Positions 21,699 through 32,808 of a stretch of 64,000 bases of DNA are shown here, piece after piece (the stretch's first letter is position 1; each line of letters opens with the position of its first letter). This stretch comes from Petrosia ficiformis (Eukaryota; Porifera; Demospongiae; Haplosclerida; Petrosiidae). Under the pieces are notes generated by a model that was not told the DNA's origin, ran no database searches, and saw nothing but the letters and a program-made list of their open reading frames with translations. The DNA lies in assembly GCA_947044365.1 (NCBI GenBank), contig OX345636.1, positions 23,841,466 through 23,905,465 on the forward strand, in the 5' to 3' direction. The position numbers were made by a program, and so were the translations under genes.

Positions 21699-22197
21699 TC
21701 ACCTTTGCCATTCATTATCAACACCAACATCAATACAAATACCATCATCTTCACAATCACTACCATCAACTTTGAGTATTAAAACTCCATCATTTATCGG
21801 GTTAAACTTGTAACCTACACCTGATGAAATTGAATGAGCTGAAGCAAAAACAACTGCTTGTTTTGGAATGTGTTCATCTAGCTCTTTGCAATGCTGAAAC
21901 ACTATAACCACATCTTTTAGAACTGGCTTGGAAAACACAATGGCATTAACAGCACTGGCTGTTTGGTATGATGATATTTCCTCCAATGAGAGCACTCACT
22001 CTCACTTCAGATGTATCTAGAGGGCCTTGAAAAACACGAAGACAGAAACCACATTCCTTCCATTGAAAGAGCTGGTGTTTGTCTCCTTCTATGAGAAAAC
22101 AGGTCCAGCAATTAAAGCTCCATGTAGTACATCTGAACATATGAATCAATAATAGCATCAAAAATACATCAGTCATGTTAAACAAATCACCTGTCAT
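21699..22197 (-). pseudogene. ZU5-domain fragment
   Basis: From about 22080 the minus strand reads FQWKECGFCLRVFQGPLD, EVRVSALIGGNIIIPNS, then after a frame change ASAVNAIVFSKPVLKDV, VIVFQHCKELDEHI, AVVFASAHS, and SGVGYKFNPINDGV. This is the order of a ZU5 domain (aromatic-rich start, GG-x-FxxP, kPv-x-v-x-xQHC). ZU5 proteins, often with death domains, are greatly expanded in sponges. Frameshift and missing flanks mark it as a relic. The C-terminal tail is D/E-rich from repeat sequence. Confidence 0.65.
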
Positions 22198-22199
22198 TG

Positions 22200-24343
22200 G
22201 AGTTATTTAAAAAAAACTGTACACCAACATCATAAATATACCTTCTTTCTCATTTTGATGTTTCTCCAGTGTGTCTAGTTCTGCTGCCATCATTTGCACT
22301 ATTTTTTTGTTAAGGGTCTATCAATATAAGGCAACAATAATTATACAGTAATATACGAATTTGGTAGTATATAATACAACCAAACGATTTGATTGACTGA
22401 CTTTCAGTTCCACTTAGAACAATAGAAGAAATGTCAGTCTTTTTTCTTGCACAAGCTGGTTACCTTCACTGCTGCTTTCGATTACAGAAGAAATACTGGC
22501 GCGCTTGTCTTTTCATTTTTGTACAGAGAAATCATTCTCATCCTCTATAGTATTAGTTGTAATTTTGTGACCAGTCTCAACCACTTCAATACAAAAAATG
22601 AATGAAATATACATATGTCATTAATCACATTTGCAGATGTGTCTATGGACAGTTTAACAAGCTAAATACTTCACACAAACAGATAATCAAACTTGTATAA
22701 TAATCATCATAATTATAGCACAAACAAACCTCCAGATGAAATGTGTTGGGAGTCATTCTCTATGATAGGAACTGGGTTGCAAATCTTGTCCTTTGAAACT
22801 TGTTACTTTGGAATCTAAAAATGAAGTCAGTAAACATTCAAGTGGAAAATGAGTTTAAATAATGTATGGCTTTATTGGCATAATTTTTTTATTTGTGAAT
22901 ATAATTTTTTTTTACAGCAAGGTTTCACTGCTGTCATCATATTAAGAAATAAATAAATTTATACCCTTCATCTTGTTATACTAAATTACAACAATCCAGT
23001 ATGTTTTTGACATGTGGTAGATACTTCTGGTGAAACCTTTTTTTTCCATAATTATACAGTGTTCTGCCCAGGATATTTAGAGTGGTGGGACATGAATTTA
23101 GTGCTGTTTATCCAGTATATAGTTAATTCTGTCTCAGTAGCCTATATATGTATAATCTGAGAGGTGGTTAAAAGGTGGTTATTCCCGACCAGTGTGGGCA
23201 GAACACTGATTATATCATGTTATAACTCTTGCATTGTTTTCAGCACTTAATTGCAGTTTCCACAAGCCAAGTTCTTCCTACTGTATATTACTATTATTAT
23301 TATAATTCAACCTCAAGGAAAACAATCATACGAATATTCTTGTATAAATGAAATAATTAAGTGTATAGATTCAACCTCATGTAAAGGATGCCCCTGCGGG
23401 CCACAAAAAGGCCATTAAAAAGAATGAAAAAAGAAATATCTATACGTTGTTGGATAGTGTTGCTTTAGTGTGACAAAAATGACCACTTTTAAATGCAGTA
23501 CATCTAGTTATAAGTTTTATTTAATTAGATTTTAGTTTTAGTTAACTAACTAAAAATAAAATTGGACAATTTTCAATTTAGTTGCATAGTTATAGACATT
23601 AGTTAACTAAGTCACGGTGCCTTGCCAAAAAAGGGGTAGTTATATATACACACGTGTAGTTAATTGAAACATGACAATGCCATCAGCAATGATTATAGGT
23701 CATCACAAAGTAATCATAAAGGGATACTATTACATCTTGTAATGCTGTTCAGCTACAACAACTATTAGTTATAGTTTCTACAAGCTATTGATCAAGTTTG
23801 ATGTGTAATAATCATTACAATAAACACTTACCCTCCATGGGTGCATCTTGGAGCTCTCCATGTCCTTATAATCCTTTATATCTGTAACAGAATGAAGAAA
23901 GTAGCTATGGTACTAGTATACACTGTTCAAATAGTAGTACACCCAAAAATATAAGTTTGAGTCATTTCCGTATACTTCATCGATACTGATAAAAGCGGCC
24001 CATGATGATTCGTGATTCTGTGGCAACTTCAAGATTTTGTACTGAATGTTACTGAGCTAAGGCAGGCGAGGTATCAGACATCCATCACAGATGATGATTC
24101 CATCGCCACACAATCCACCAGATGGAGGATTTAAGTGGACGTTTAGTCTTCTTGCAAATGTTGGCATGCAAACGTTTGCACACTCAACAAACAAACTCGC
24201 ATGTACATATGAAGATTCCTATATGGAAGCGGTACTGTACTCTTAACACGTTTTTTAGCAACTTTAAGGCTTTTTTCTTCCTATTCCCAAATTATTTAGT
24301 CAGTTTCCCAGTTTCAACTGCTATAATAAAATAATTATTCTAC
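22200..24343. other. No gene recognised
   Basis: AT-rich intergenic sequence with only the hAT MITE at 23057. No coding block was recognised on either strand. Confidence 0.5.
23057..23208. mobile_element. Short hAT-like MITE (152 bp)
   Basis: Perfect 14-bp inverted ends CAGTGTTCTGCCCA / TGGGCAGAACACTG. ATTATA flanks both sides (23051-23056, 23209-23214). The ends are hAT-like, but the duplication reads as 6 rather than 8 bp in AT-rich sequence. Confidence 0.8.
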
Positions 24344-25555
24344 TTATTTACCATTATCACATGTTTTAGTTGTCCTCTTGTGACGTCATGTAAATCATGC
24401 CTCGAAATTGCAGGAAACAGGAAATGTTAAAATCAAAGATGGTGGATCAACTAAAGCAGCAATGTTTAAAAATTGGATAATTCGTGTTTTTGAAGTTTAA
24501 TAGCTGATTCCTTCATGAACTATGTATTTTTGATGTATTACTATGCAATCATGCAATAATCTCAATAAATTATTACCCTTTAAATTTCTGGGATGTAAAT
24601 AGACTCAAACTGCCGGCAGTCTGGCAATCAGGACAAAACCACTCTCCATCTTTAAACAGTCCATTATGAAAAGTGAACACAAATCGCTGGCACATGCAAG
24701 AAATATTATGGGTATTGATTATTTTGAAGAAACCAAACCTTTTTAATTATGAATCAATGAAGTGATAAAAAATGCATATTGAAAAAGATGTCATCACATA
24801 TACATAATTATAGTGAATATATATTCCTTAAAATCTGTCAGTCCATTTTCTACTCATAATTATGCAGTGTTGTTTTGATATACCAAATGTAAAATTGAAG
24901 TAAGAAATAAAAGCTTTCTGTACAGTAAAATTAAACCAAAGCAGTTACAACATAGTCCTACAAAAACCACGTTCCAACTAGAACAATATGCAAGTAGTAA
25001 ATAACAATACCAATGATCTTCTCCTTCATCTATTTTCTCTCCTATTAGGAATGGCAATATTCGAATTAACAGTAGCATTTGTGCAGACGATGACCGTAGT
25101 GATTTTTTTGGATCATGTAAAGCATTACTTAGGATAGGAATTGGCTTGTCACCTTCAGAGTATCCAAAATTGAAATTAAGAAGCTGGCTATTAAAATCTG
25201 CTAATAAGAAAACTGAATTCAAATTTGAAATGAATGGCTCCAAAACGCTGTCTAGACCATGCTTTTCAATAACAGGAACAGTGGCTGCAATTGCCAGGTT
25301 TATGTTCTTGAGCTGGGAACGATGTTTGGGGTGAATATTTGCTAAAGTTTAAAAAACAATTCCTAACTTATGTTGCTTGACATGAGAACCTAAGGGGGTT
25401 ACACAATTCAAGTTCATCCTTGTAGGCAACCACTTGTAAAGTGTATGGGTCCTTTGAAAACAACGAATGGTTTTTGAAAACAGTACCATCACAGAAATCC
25501 TCAATGAAATCGTCAGTACGTATTCGCTCATGAGAATGATCAATTTCTTCTAAAA
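24344..25555. repeat. Left arm of a 1.2-kb inverted duplication
   Basis: It matches the reverse complement of 36917-38132 almost base for base, with scattered substitutions and one indel of about 12 bp near 24585. The match starts at TTATTTACCATTATCAC (24344) and stops abruptly after CTTCTAAAA (25555). It contains the PHD-like half-exon and the FCDG-family gene described below. Confidence 0.93.
24630..24720 (-). pseudogene. C-terminal half of a PHD-like finger
   Basis: The minus strand reads CQRFVFTFHNGLF then GEWFCPDCQTAGS, i.e. the H...C...G-WFCP-C half of a PHD finger. It is duplicated with the inverted arm (37775-37860). The first half of the finger is not in either arm. Confidence 0.5.
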
Positions 25556-25740
25556 CTCTCTTTTTACTGGGATTGATTCTCCTTCATCATAGTCTCCATG
25601 GTGACCACCTTTTGTAAACTTTCTTGGTTGATACGTTTGTTCTCCTCTTCAATAATCTTCATTCTTTTTTCAAGGTCAATGTTCTCTTTTGTCAGTTTCT
25701 CTATCTTCAGTTTCGTATCGCCGTATCAATACACATCGAT
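24866..25740 (-). pseudogene. FCDG/NPLG-family transposon-associated protein, left copy
   Basis: 25740-25570 reads as a coiled-coil segment (KLTKENIDLEKRMKII, NKRINQESLQKVV). From 25555 comes the family core: IEDFCDGTVFKNHSLFSKD, then VVAYKDELELCNPL, a one-base shift, GSHVKQHKLGIVF and KHRSQLKNINLAIAAT. This resembles a large unnamed metazoan family ('F-DG...NPLG...KKHKL') found next to transposons; its function is unknown. The one-base insertion at CCCCTTAGG is shared with the right copy at 37080. The N-terminus seen in the right copy is missing here. Confidence 0.6.
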
Positions 25741-25749
25741 TTCACGATA

Positions 25750-26065
25750 CTTACAGTTTTTCTCCTTTTATTTTCATGTAGATCCCCTTCCTCTGACTGC
25801 TATGTACAAGAGGGAACAAAAACAAAACAAAAAGGCTCTAACTACTACTACTACATACACAGTACTCTGTTATTTGCAATGGACTTACAACAAAAAGTAA
25901 TAAACTTGCTTAGGGCTCTAACTACTACATACACATGGGTATACAAAACATTGAGCGTACATTACTTACAGTTTTTTTCCTTTTATTTTTTATTGTCTTC
26001 GGTGTATTTTCGGTGAAATGCTTAGGGCTCTAACTACTACATACACACATAGGTATATAAACATT
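25750..26065. repeat. Short direct repeats around CTCTAACTACTACATACACA
   Basis: Three copies at about 25837, 25914 and 26025, each followed by GTA- or GGTATA-containing sequence. CTTACAGTTTTT...CCTTTTATTTT is also present twice (25750, 25966). They lie between the inverted arm and the satellite array. Confidence 0.75.
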
Positions 26066-26796
26066 GCGCGTAGCAATTAGATCTATATATTTCTCAATAA
26101 AGAATAAGTGTAATTGTGTTTTGTTCTTAATAAGTTCTATCCAACAGAACGTTTTCACCAAACAAAACTTAATACTCGTAAATGTTTGGCATTGTTCGGT
26201 GTAAAATAAATAGAGTTCTACACTTCAGAACTGATTAGAACTGTAGCAATTAGATCTTTATGTCACTGAATAAAGAATAAATGTGATTGTGTTTTGTTCT
26301 TAAAGAGTTCTATTACACCACAGAACTCAGTTTTACAAAACAAAATTCAATACTCGTAAATGTTTGGCAGTAAAACAAATGGAGTTCTGGATTTCAGAAC
26401 TGATTAGAACTGTAGCAATTAGATCTTTATATCTCTCAGTAAAGAATAAATGTAATTGTGTTTAGTTCTTAAAAAGTTCTATCCAACAGAACTCTTTTTC
26501 ACCAAACAAAACTTAATACTCGTAAATGTTTGGCATTGTTCAGTGTAAAATAAATAGAGTTCTACACTTCAGAACTGATTCGAACTGTAGCAATTAGATC
26601 TTTATGTCGCTGAATAAAGAATAAATGTGATTGCGTTTTGTTCTTAAAAAGTTCTATTACACAGAACTCAGTTATACAAAACAAAATTCAATACTCGTAA
26701 ATGTTTGGCAGTAAAACAAATGGAGTTCTGGATTTCAGAACTGATTAGAACTGTAGCAATTAGATTTTTATATCTCTCAGTAAAGAATAAATGTAA
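26066..26796. repeat. Satellite array with dimeric higher-order period (about 341-344 bp)
   Basis: AATACTCGTAAATG occurs at 26171, 26349, 26515 and 26690 (steps 178, 166, 175). Alternate monomers are more alike: A-type has AACTTAATACTCG and B-type has ATTCAATACTCG. Each monomer carries AGTTCT/AGAACT pairs able to form short hairpins. The same satellite occurs in opposite orientation at 38133-39550. The array stops abruptly inside DUF6589 coding sequence at about 26797. Confidence 0.92.
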
Positions 26797-27198
26797 TAGA
26801 GGAGCTTCTATGGAGTAGATTTGTTAATGTGCATGGTATACAAGGTCACAATATTTCTAAAGACTTACACATGGAGCACTTGAACCGTGTTAGCAAGGAT
26901 TGCGGCCTTCGTGCGAATAAAACTGATGCTGCAATAACCAGAGTAGGAACAATTGCACCTGTTATTAGTAAATTTGATCAGGACAATGGGGTTAAAGAGA
27001 CATCAGGCAAGCACAAGAAATCTAGCAAAAGACAGGAATTTAATATTAGGTGAACTTAGTCATTTGAATGTTTTTCAAAGTATTGGACATCATAGCCATT
27101 CCACTTTCAAAAACCCAAAAGACATACTTCACACTTTATACATTCAACAACTTCAAAAATGCATAACTGACCATTTAGTTAGCTGTAATATGGTGTAA
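26797..27198 (+). pseudogene. DUF6589-family protein, C-terminal fragment (copy A)
   Basis: Coding starts right at the satellite edge: IEELLWSRFVNVHGIQGHNI, then KDLHMEHLNRVSKD, VGTIAPVISKFDQDNG. A frame change near 27040 leads to LNVFQSIGHHSHSTF, the end of the domain (family: 'GR-NI-D-MEHLNR...FD'). DUF6589 proteins are multicopy, transposon-associated proteins of unknown function in animals and fungi. The 5' exons are absent and replaced by satellite. The stop lies about 70 bp from the stop of the convergent RecQ-like gene. Compare copy B at 49481-51800. Confidence 0.8.
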
Positions 27199-27268
27199 TA
27201 TAATTGGTTGATTATAACAATCAGATACTTTGTTATGATATACAATTATTGTTATATATTATAATTAT

Positions 27269-28110
<842 letters not shown>

Positions 28111-28354
28111 CAACTTTAGTATATGCGTTTCACCAGACACCCCTCCTTTCAACGGTGGGTCTGGCTATGCCAGACTATACAACGATATGGTAATTCATCA
28201 ATGTTTAAATCCTCCATAATTTTGATAAATAGCCACGGTTTATACAATTTTACAAAAAATACACGTACAAGAAAATATGTGCTTATGAATATTAATTTAT
28301 CATAAGCACCAAATGGAACGGGATACACCCAGTTGACTATATATATATATATAA

Positions 28355-28700
28355 TGTGACCGACTCTGAGAAAACCTGCCTTATGTATTAGACTTTGAAA
28401 ATCTATTTTTGTCTCACCTTTCAGCTCTAAAATGATATATGATATATTCCACTCAAGATAAAGACAAAGCCACAAATCTTTCATTTTGAATAAAATGCGA
28501 CAAAAAAAATATCCAAAATTTTAAATCCGTAACTCAAACCGTATTTGCATTGTGCTGTGACATTTCCCATCAAATATGTGCTTTATAAAGATCTTCATGA
28601 ACATGTAAATACTTAATTAATAATTCAATTATGAGAGAATTTGTTTAAAATAAGAATATAATTAATTTATCCCATCAGGCAGTCATTGCTTCTTGTCACA
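28355..28700. mobile_element. Degenerate copy of the TGTGACC-ended MITE
   Basis: The left end TGTGACCGACTCTGAG and the adjacent AAACCTGCCTTATG match the family at 45328. A degraded right end at 28668-28700 has CAT-AGGCAG...GTCACA. It is about 346 bp, against 354 bp for the better copy. An (AT)n tract precedes it. Confidence 0.55.
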
Positions 28701-29028
28701 TGTTATACCCTAAGTAAAGAAAAAATTAAATTAAACAGAATTAATAGTAATTCAGGATAGTACTTCTGGTTTTAAAAAGATCTTGTTAGCCTACAAAGTA
28801 CTCATCTTTGTTGATGTATAAGGTAAGGCAGGGCAATTTGGGCACAAATTCAATTAGTAGCATATAACGTGTACCACACACAACAAATAGCAAACAGTAA
28901 CAAAGGTATCAACAATTTGAAGGTAACAGAACTTCTTGCAAATGTAGCTGCATTATATCTGTCGTGATAGCTAAACGCTATTCAATGAAATTAAATTGGG
29001 GGGGGAGGGGGGTATGGCTAATTGGTAA
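28701..29028. other. No gene recognised
   Basis: AT-rich spacer with a short poly-G run at about 28997-29011. Confidence 0.5.
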
Positions 29029-29307
29029 TCAAGCAAAAATCATCGGGAATATTGCAAGTCCAACACATTCATAATGGTACCATCTTGGGCAAGCATCACA
29101 CCTCATCACCATCTTGCTATTTGACATGGCATTCCTTGCAAAAATGTTCATAGTCACTGCTGCTAGACAGTAAAGATATTTTGGACTTCTTTTACCAGTA
29201 TTTTCCTTTAGCTGACTTTTTAGTTTCATCTTTTTTTCTTTTTCCTTTAAAAGCCTCTTGAATATGTCATCTAGCGTGAGTGCTTCTCCGTAAAACCTAG
29301 GCTTCAC
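29029..29307 (-). pseudogene. PHD-finger-like fragment
   Basis: The minus-strand frame has a Lys/Glu-rich helix (LLKEKEKKMKLKSQL) followed by MVMRCDACPRWYHYECVGL, the middle of a PHD finger (C-x2-C-x-x-WYH-x2-C). A one-base-shifted frame just upstream supplies further Cys residues (CxxC), so a frameshift lies inside the finger. Such fingers end several sponge transposon-associated proteins. Which gene this belonged to is unclear. Confidence 0.5.
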
Positions 29308-30097
29308 TTTACGTCAGTCAGTAGTGGGTGATTGCTTCTCTCCGTTCTTAGCTGAGAAAAGTAGCATCTTAATTCAAAACGAATTGGAGTTACAGATTTA
29401 TTGACAGTACATGTTCCAACCAAGTTGTCAGATGCACAAGTAGGTTGTGGGTCAGAAAGTATACTGTAAAGGAAGAGATTTTGTTAGTTGAATGGAATGA
29501 ATTGCCTCCCTTTTCTAAAGCCATTTTTAATGTGATGGGAAAGAATTGACTGGTCCCATAATTGGGTAACAAGACTTGGGAATCTCGGAAATGTCGGGAA
29601 TTCGTGTTTTGTTATAGTGCTGCACAAGATGCCAAGCTGATTTCAAAAATCAACCCCCACAATAACAGGGCTGGATAAAGTGTGTTATGTGCGCACCAAA
29701 TGCTAGTTGGGTATGATAATGGAGGTAATGTATAATTATCTATCACAACAAACCACGCCCACAATTAGCCAACATGTCAATTATTAAGTTCATAAAAAAT
29801 GATTAAACACCCAGAAGCATGTGTGCATGCTAATTTTAACATGGACTGCGACAAAGATGTTGTTTATCTTACCCAGCTTGGATCTTACAGATGATATGGA
29901 AGTGGCAGATTCAACTGGTGGAGGAGAGCTTTCACGAAATGAGAGACAAATTTCCAACTTCAAGAAAAAAGCTTTATTTGAATCATGGGCGTCAACCATC
30001 TACACGATATAATTCATCTGTAGATGACCAGTTCACAGTAATGCAGCAGGCCTATAGTGATGACCCATTGCACAGGTTTGTTCATGCAGTGAATGCT
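29308..30097. other. No gene recognised
   Basis: Only short unsupported frames on both strands. Confidence 0.45.
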
Positions 30098-30220
30098 ACG
30101 GAAGCCCCACGCGACATTCACTTTCACGTTCGTGTTCCAGTTCACGCGCACAATCGAAAGGCGTTGGCCGTAACTGCCTTCGTTCTGGCGCATTACTGGT
30201 GTTCATGTTCACGTTCTTGT
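30098..30220. repeat. Inverted repeat partner of 34270-34360
   Basis: CTACGGAAGCCCCACGCGAC with TTCACTTTCACGTTCGTG and a downstream GTTCATGTTCACGTTCTTG recur in reverse complement at 34270-34360 (CTACGGAAGCCCCATGCGAC). It is probably a dispersed repeat end. Confidence 0.7.
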
Positions 30221-31803
30221 ATAGTAAGTATGAGCAATCTTGTGAGAAACGATTTAATATGTTCCCTCGGTGCAAAAGGCTGTACTAGTAAAGAAGTACA
30301 GAATTTACTGGAACACCACATTGGTGTGAAACTGAGGTGTGTTGATAATAAAAATTTATTATGCTTTGTAATAATGATTTGGTAAATTGCTGTTTCTAAA
30401 TTATTATTAATTATAATTATATATGAATTGCAATATAATTATTATTATAATACACATTATTGTAATTATATGCCGGTAATTGCAAAGTTAAAAAAATTGA
30501 CACCTAATATATAAATTACACAGTCTACGGTGGATTCAAAGAATATTGAAGAAATACAGGCTTAATAGGAAACCGCCTCAAGAGAGTCCGTTGCTGGAAA
30601 TTGAGTTATCTATTTTGGTATGTGTATATATAGAAGTATAATAAATTCTAATTGTCTATGTAATGTTATTATCTAGTTGTGCACGCAATTTTGTTTTCTA
30701 TACCCATAGAATGAATTGGAAGGGCCTGGGTCCTTATTAGGTTATCGAGGGATGTGGAATAGACATACAACTTGAGTGTCAAGAGGTAGAAAAAACAACT
30801 ACATACATATATGTGAAAGGATACATAATTATACTTGCATGCTATTATTATCTTAGCTATTTTTGCAGGAAAACAGTAATGATCTTATTAGCTTTACTCG
30901 ACTCAGACAGTACAGCACAAAGAAAATCAAGGAGGCTAAAAAGGAGAATTTATAGAAGCAAAGAAAGCTCCATATATGCACGATAATTGACATGCATAAT
31001 GATTGTTATTTGTTATTATTAATGATGGGCCTAATTGTGTTTGGCATTGTGATGGCTATGATAAACTTGATGGGTACGTGCAGTTTCAGACATAGTATTT
31101 GTATAATAATTATTTATGATTTCTGTACATGCAGTTACTCCCGAAAAATATTGTGACTTGAAATTGCAGATTCTACCAGTAATCCTATGTACATAGCACA
31201 CTATTTTCTAAGGTGTGTAGAAAATGTAGGAGGTAAGATGCAATCAAGAAAACCCAATTAACAGGCACTTCGGATTGGTCCCATTGTTGTCTGGATTATA
31301 GGGAACTTGTGCATTGTAGTTTGTATTTTATAAATCCATTCCATATTCAGGCTGTGCTAGAGTTGTTTGAACAGATTTAGGGACTGAAAACAGTAACATA
31401 GCTTTTTTACAGCCTATACTACGCCACCATCACAGTGATAGTCATAGTGGTAATAAAAGTCATCGCTATGGAAAATCCACATCAAATCAAGTGAGAAAAT
31501 AAAAGTTGGAATTATGCAAGTACTTCACGATCATTGCCTAGAGAATTGAATCATTTTGGTCTCAGTTAAGACGCCATCACATCGAATGGTGGATAGATTT
31601 TTTTAAGGTATGTATTTAAAGATTTGAATATAAAATGTACATATGTATCATGATAGGAAATGATCTTTGAAGGGCATTTTAATCCTTCAATTCCATTTCA
31701 TATGTAAGCAACTGTAATTTTAAAATATACCAATTATTTTTATGCTGATGGTAATTAGAGATGCAGTGAGATATGCATTTGGACACTTAATTCAAATAGA
31801 ATA

Positions 31804-32409
31804 TACTGTATATCGGGAAATTTTCGTCCTGAAAAAATTTTCGCTGATCACCTTCAACGACGAAAATTAAACAAGCAAAATATTTTCTTCAACGAATAAT
31901 TAGAGTAAGTTTATTCACACGTGTACGTACGTGTCAGCAAGTAGTGTCCAGTGCTAGCTACTGTTTGAGAAGATGGCTCTACTACGATATATGAAGCCTG
32001 TTGATTGTCTTCCAGATCCCAAGGGACCACTCACGTCTTCTATATCTGCCCAGCCGATAGTAGAGTCTTTGATTACCGCTACAGCATACATGTCTGTTGC
32101 ATTACCATGCTCCCGTTGACACTCCAGCTCCTCTCCAACAACTGCATCGAAAAGCTCTCTGTATATGTGATACCCTCTGACACAGGACTCCTTCTGAAAC
32201 GTCTCCACACTCTTTTGACAAGTAACTCTTCGTGAAACGTGGGAAGAAAAATTGAAATATTTACGCATAATTACAATTACGTTTACATACGTATGCAAAA
32301 TTTCACCTTACACTAATTTTCGTCGAGTGATCATAGTGACGAAAATAAAACCACGTGAAAATTTAACCGGCAAAAAATTTTACCAGCGAAAATTTCCCAA
32401 TCTACAGTA
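31804..32409. mobile_element. TIR element (606 bp) carrying a HIRAN-like gene fragment
   Basis: The ends TACTGTATATCGGGAAATTT and AAATTTCCCAATCTACAGTA are inverted, and similarity continues inward (TTTTCGTC..., repeated GAAAATTTT words) for about 50 bp. TA at both edges suggests a TA duplication. It lies between two exons of the integrase-core relic. Confidence 0.82.
31954..32298 (-). pseudogene. HIRAN-like domain fragment captured in the TIR element
   Basis: The minus-strand frame contains CVRGYHIYRELFDAVVGEEL, then ECQREHGNATDMYAVAVIKD. This matches the start of a 'VRGYHVY...AVGE-L-C-RE-N-D-YAVAV' domain common in cnidarian and sponge proteins and HIRAN-like in pattern. The second half of the domain (GHLPRKIS...) is not in frame. 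The fragment may be a captured host segment or the remains of a gene belonging to the element. Confidence 0.5.
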
Positions 32410-32808
32410 AGCACCACCTGGTATTCCAAACGTATTATTTGACTTTCCAGAACTGGAAGGTTACAGTTAATCACACAATTATTTTGTTTAGTTTTTTACT
32501 CCTTTACTTTTTTACTTTTGGGAGTTTATGACTACCTATGTCCTGTAGACAATGAAACCTTAGTCCAACTTCAACCTTATCAGAAATGTCCTTCACTTGT
32601 TCCTACATCATTCAAGAATTTGGCAGATTCTCTAAAATTACATTATGATCTCCCATCATCAAATAATTTTAATACTGCTCTTGAACTGTGCATTTAATCG
32701 ATTCATACTATTCATGATACTGACTGAATTAATGAACAGTGATATTATACATTGATTTAACTCAACCATAATATAGTACTGACAGTTCATTACATGCATG
32801 GTATGTAT

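Larger units (their letters stand above)
30229..32697 (+). pseudogene. Integrase-core (rve-like) DDE protein, multi-exon relic split by a TIR element
   Basis: Exons in family order: EVQNLLEHHIGVKLR (ends at donor 30336); LRWIQRILKKYRLNRKPP (30524-30617); NELEGPGSLLGYRGMW (30710-30757); TVMILLALLDSDS and RRLKRRIYRSK (30869-30963); GPNCVWHCDGYDKLDGY (31025-31075, first catalytic Asp); TDLGTENSNIAFLQP with HRYGKSTSNQ (31378-31488, second Asp); RIESFWSQLRRHHIEWW (31543-31593, catalytic Glu); EGHFNPSIPFH (31669-31701). After the inserted element comes a C-terminal exon DYLCPVDNETLVQ ending at 32697. The family is a multicopy metazoan integrase-like gene of unknown role. Stops (e.g. before TDLGTEN) show decay, but the DDE triad and exon order remain readable. 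Confidence 0.75.

Noticed and set aside
25598..26016. Plus-strand frames of 100 and 130 residues beside the left inverted arm
   Set aside because: They run across short direct repeats and are antisense to the coiled-coil exon. No recognisable domain.
26066..26796. AGAACA/AGTTCT words as steroid-receptor response elements
   Set aside because: They are intrinsic to every satellite monomer and the 7-nt spacing does not match a 3-nt receptor palindrome.
31799..32409. The HIRAN-like frame as an ordinary host gene
   Set aside because: It lies wholly between inverted GGGAAATTT ends, lacks the second half of the domain and has no supported flanking exons.
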